From: an uncultured Ruminococcus sp.
Lineage (GTDB): Bacteria; Bacillota; Clostridia; Oscillospirales; Ruminococcaceae
DNA length: 6,022 nucleotides
Reading direction: 5' to 3'
Assembly: GCA_902796865.1 (NCBI GenBank)
Contig: CADBQZ010000273.1
Location: forward strand, 1 to 6,022
The translations under genes and the position numbers were made by a program. Numbering within the stretch: position 1 is the stretch's first letter; every line of letters begins with the position of its first letter. The notes below the pieces were generated by a model. It worked only from the letters and a program-made list of their open reading frames with translations. It ran no database searches and was not told where the DNA came from. Positions 5,938 to 6,022 of the stretch are shown here, piece by piece.

Positions 5938-6022
5938 GCGGGTGTGGTGAAATTGGCAGACACGCAAGATTTAGGTTCTTGTGCCGCAAGGTGTGCAGGT
6001 TCAAGTCCTGTCACCCGCACCA
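5938..6022 (+). tRNA. tRNA-Leu (anticodon UAG)
   Basis: An 85-nt class II tRNA. The acceptor GCGGGTG (5938-5944) pairs perfectly with CACCCGC (6012-6018), followed by discriminator A6019 and an encoded CCA (6020-6022). The D arm is closed by GTG/CAC. The anticodon stem CAAGA/TCTTG encloses TTTAGGT, giving anticodon TAG at 5972-5974. The long variable arm (about 5982-5994, GCC-GCAA-GGT) is typical of Leu. The T stem and loop are GCAGG-TTCAAGT-CCTGT. A UAG anticodon reads CUA and, by wobble, other CUN leucine codons. The gene is complete and ends at the window edge; further tRNAs may follow outside. Confidence 0.98.

Noticed and set aside
5938..6022. tRNA as an attachment site for an integrated element
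   Set aside because: No integrase gene and no second copy of the tRNA 3' end is present in the window; what lies beyond the right edge cannot be seen.

Overview
The window looks like ordinary chromosome from a low-to-moderate GC anaerobic Firmicute. Codon style, the type of PFOR, the DUF1540 protein and the large acidic membrane-anchored protein all fit a Ruminococcus-like member of the Oscillospiraceae. The family-level placement is inference; the anaerobic clostridial character is better supported.

Layout from left to right: (1) the 3' three quarters of a pyruvate:ferredoxin oxidoreductase gene (nifJ/por) on the plus strand, cut by the left edge and closed by a strong intrinsic terminator; (2) a small cysteine-rich DUF1540 gene on the minus strand, convergent with nifJ, with its start fixed by a clear Shine-Dalgarno and an 18-bp perfect palindrome just upstream; (3) a divergent AT-rich intergenic region with a near-consensus sigma-A promoter driving (4) an 828-residue, single-pass membrane-anchored, acidic protein of unknown function, closed by its own terminator; (5) a short AT-rich spacer with a full-consensus promoter; (6) a complete tRNA-Leu(UAG) with encoded CCA, ending exactly at the right edge.

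The genes appear to be independent transcription units: each has its own promoter or terminator signals and there is no sign of a shared operon. PFOR is central anaerobic metabolism, with codon use typical of a highly expressed gene. The 828-residue protein uses a visibly more relaxed codon set. I see no mobile element, CRISPR array, toxin-antitoxin pair or defence system. The least explained items are the large membrane-anchored protein and the palindrome in front of the DUF1540 gene.
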